DNA from: VXRD01 sp965242535
GTDB taxonomy: Bacteria; Latescibacterota; UBA2968
Assembly: GCA_965242535.1 (NCBI GenBank)
Contig: OZ251458.1
Coordinates: forward strand, 1,488,001-1,552,000
Length of the DNA: 64,000 nucleotides
Direction of reading: 5' to 3'
Shown here: positions 63,627-64,000 of the stretch, piece by piece
Layout of the letters: each line of letters opens with the position of its first letter
How positions within the stretch are numbered: the stretch's first letter is position 1
Notes under the pieces: model-generated
What the model saw: only the letters and a program-made list of their open reading frames with translations
Database searches by the model: none
What the model was told of the DNA's origin: nothing
Position numbers and translations under genes: made by a program

Positions 63627-64000
63627 TCAGGGATTGCGTTTTTTTAAGTAGTTGATGAGGAAGACGAGCGCGAGAATGCCGAAGAATCCGGCGACGGAGA
63701 GGGCGATGTAGTGGCTCTCATTCGGCAGGCGCCAGTATTGTATCCCGACAAATATCAGGGCGGGAACGAAGAAGATGAGCGCGCCCAACAGGGCGTAGAT
63801 GGATTGCGCGGCCGGTTCGGGTTGGGACGGATCGCGCTGTGGTCGCGTCGGCGAGATTGTGGGAGGTGCTGTCTTGGACTCGACCGCTTCGGGCGGTTTG
63901 ACTTGGGCGAGCATGGCGATGACGCTTTTGCGATAGGCGTTGTCCGCAGCCGCATAGACGGTCCAAAATGCCGCGATTTCCTCCGCGCCCGTGCGGGTGA
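63627..64000 (-). CDS. Membrane protein, 5' end outside the window
   Basis: The reading frame stays open to the window edge, so the N terminus is missing; 124 residues are visible. A soluble stretch with a proline-rich linker (PPTISPTRP) is followed by two membrane segments, about LLGALIFFVPALIFVGIQYW and IALSVAGFFGILALVFLI, and a basic end (KKRNP). An internal ATG at 63914 is possible but the frame continues convincingly upstream (EEIAAFWTVYAAAD). No family is recognised. Confidence 0.65.
   Translation of the reverse strand, partial: TRTGAEEIAAFWTVYAAADNAYRKSVIAMLAQVKPPEAVESKTAPPTISPTRPQRDPSQPEPAAQSIYALLGALIFFVPALIFVGIQYWRLPNESHYIALSVAGFFGILALVFLINYLKKRNP

Overview
The window looks like a piece of a bacterial chromosome of moderately high GC content from an uncultivated candidate phylum in or near the FCB/PVC groups; Latescibacterota or Poribacteria are my best guesses. 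The basis is gene content only: six phytanoyl-CoA-dioxygenase-like (PhyH) enzymes, two sulfatase-fold enzymes, several Gfo/Idh/MocA-type dehydrogenases, a DUF6807 (PmoA-like) protein, a giant GLUG/dockerin surface protein, a redoxin-cytochrome c-copper monooxygenase fusion, and dense small dispersed repeats. The taxonomic call is weak. Most genes have a clear GGAGG-type ribosome binding site, which I used to fix starts. I see no prophage, CRISPR array or rRNA operon.

Layout. 0.3-11 kb (mostly minus strand): sulfatase-fold enzyme, dienelactone hydrolase, orphan C5-cytosine methyltransferase, two small unknown genes, PhyH, a triple-DUF433 protein, an overlapping three-gene chain around a DUF6338-like membrane protein, PhyH and a canonical sulfatase. 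11-20 kb: NYN-domain nuclease, NAD(P)-dependent epimerase, two MocA-family dehydrogenases, zinc alcohol dehydrogenase, two PhyH enzymes and an amidohydrolase; together they resemble a catabolic island for sugar- or polyol-derived substrates. 20-25 kb: a 1672-residue secreted protein with a 16-base poly-C tract in its leader. 26-34 kb: ceramidase-like hydrolase plus haloacid dehalogenase, a stand-alone McrB-like ATPase, then catalase, AhpD and an agarase-like TIM-barrel protein. 34-41 kb: a four-gene operon of one lipoprotein and three paralogous periplasmic binding proteins, two with fused binding domains, and no transporter genes. 42-52 kb: DUF368/PopT lipid carrier transporter, a beta-hydroxyacid dehydrogenase, and a split regulatory locus (receiver-HATPase, receiver-Hpt, hybrid histidine kinase, STAS antagonist) interrupted by an IS110-family element. 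52-64 kb: tRNA-Pro, a PhyH/micro-protein/PhyH/FucU operon, HU-family protein, tRNA with anticodon CAT, DnaG primase, DUF6807 protein, coiled-coil membrane protein, TPR protein, the redoxin-copper fusion, and an incomplete membrane protein at the right edge.

Repeats are the most unusual aspect. (1) Five copies of a ~163-bp MITE-like element with near-perfect 16-bp inverted ends and a TTA/TAA 3-bp target duplication; one copy sits inside another repeat, and an uninterrupted copy of that repeat shows the empty site. (2) Three copies of a ~400-bp palindromic element. (3) Many REP-like hairpins in two stem sequences that covary. (4) 7-bp purine/pyrimidine-biased microsatellites next to these hairpins, one touching the start codon of a gene.
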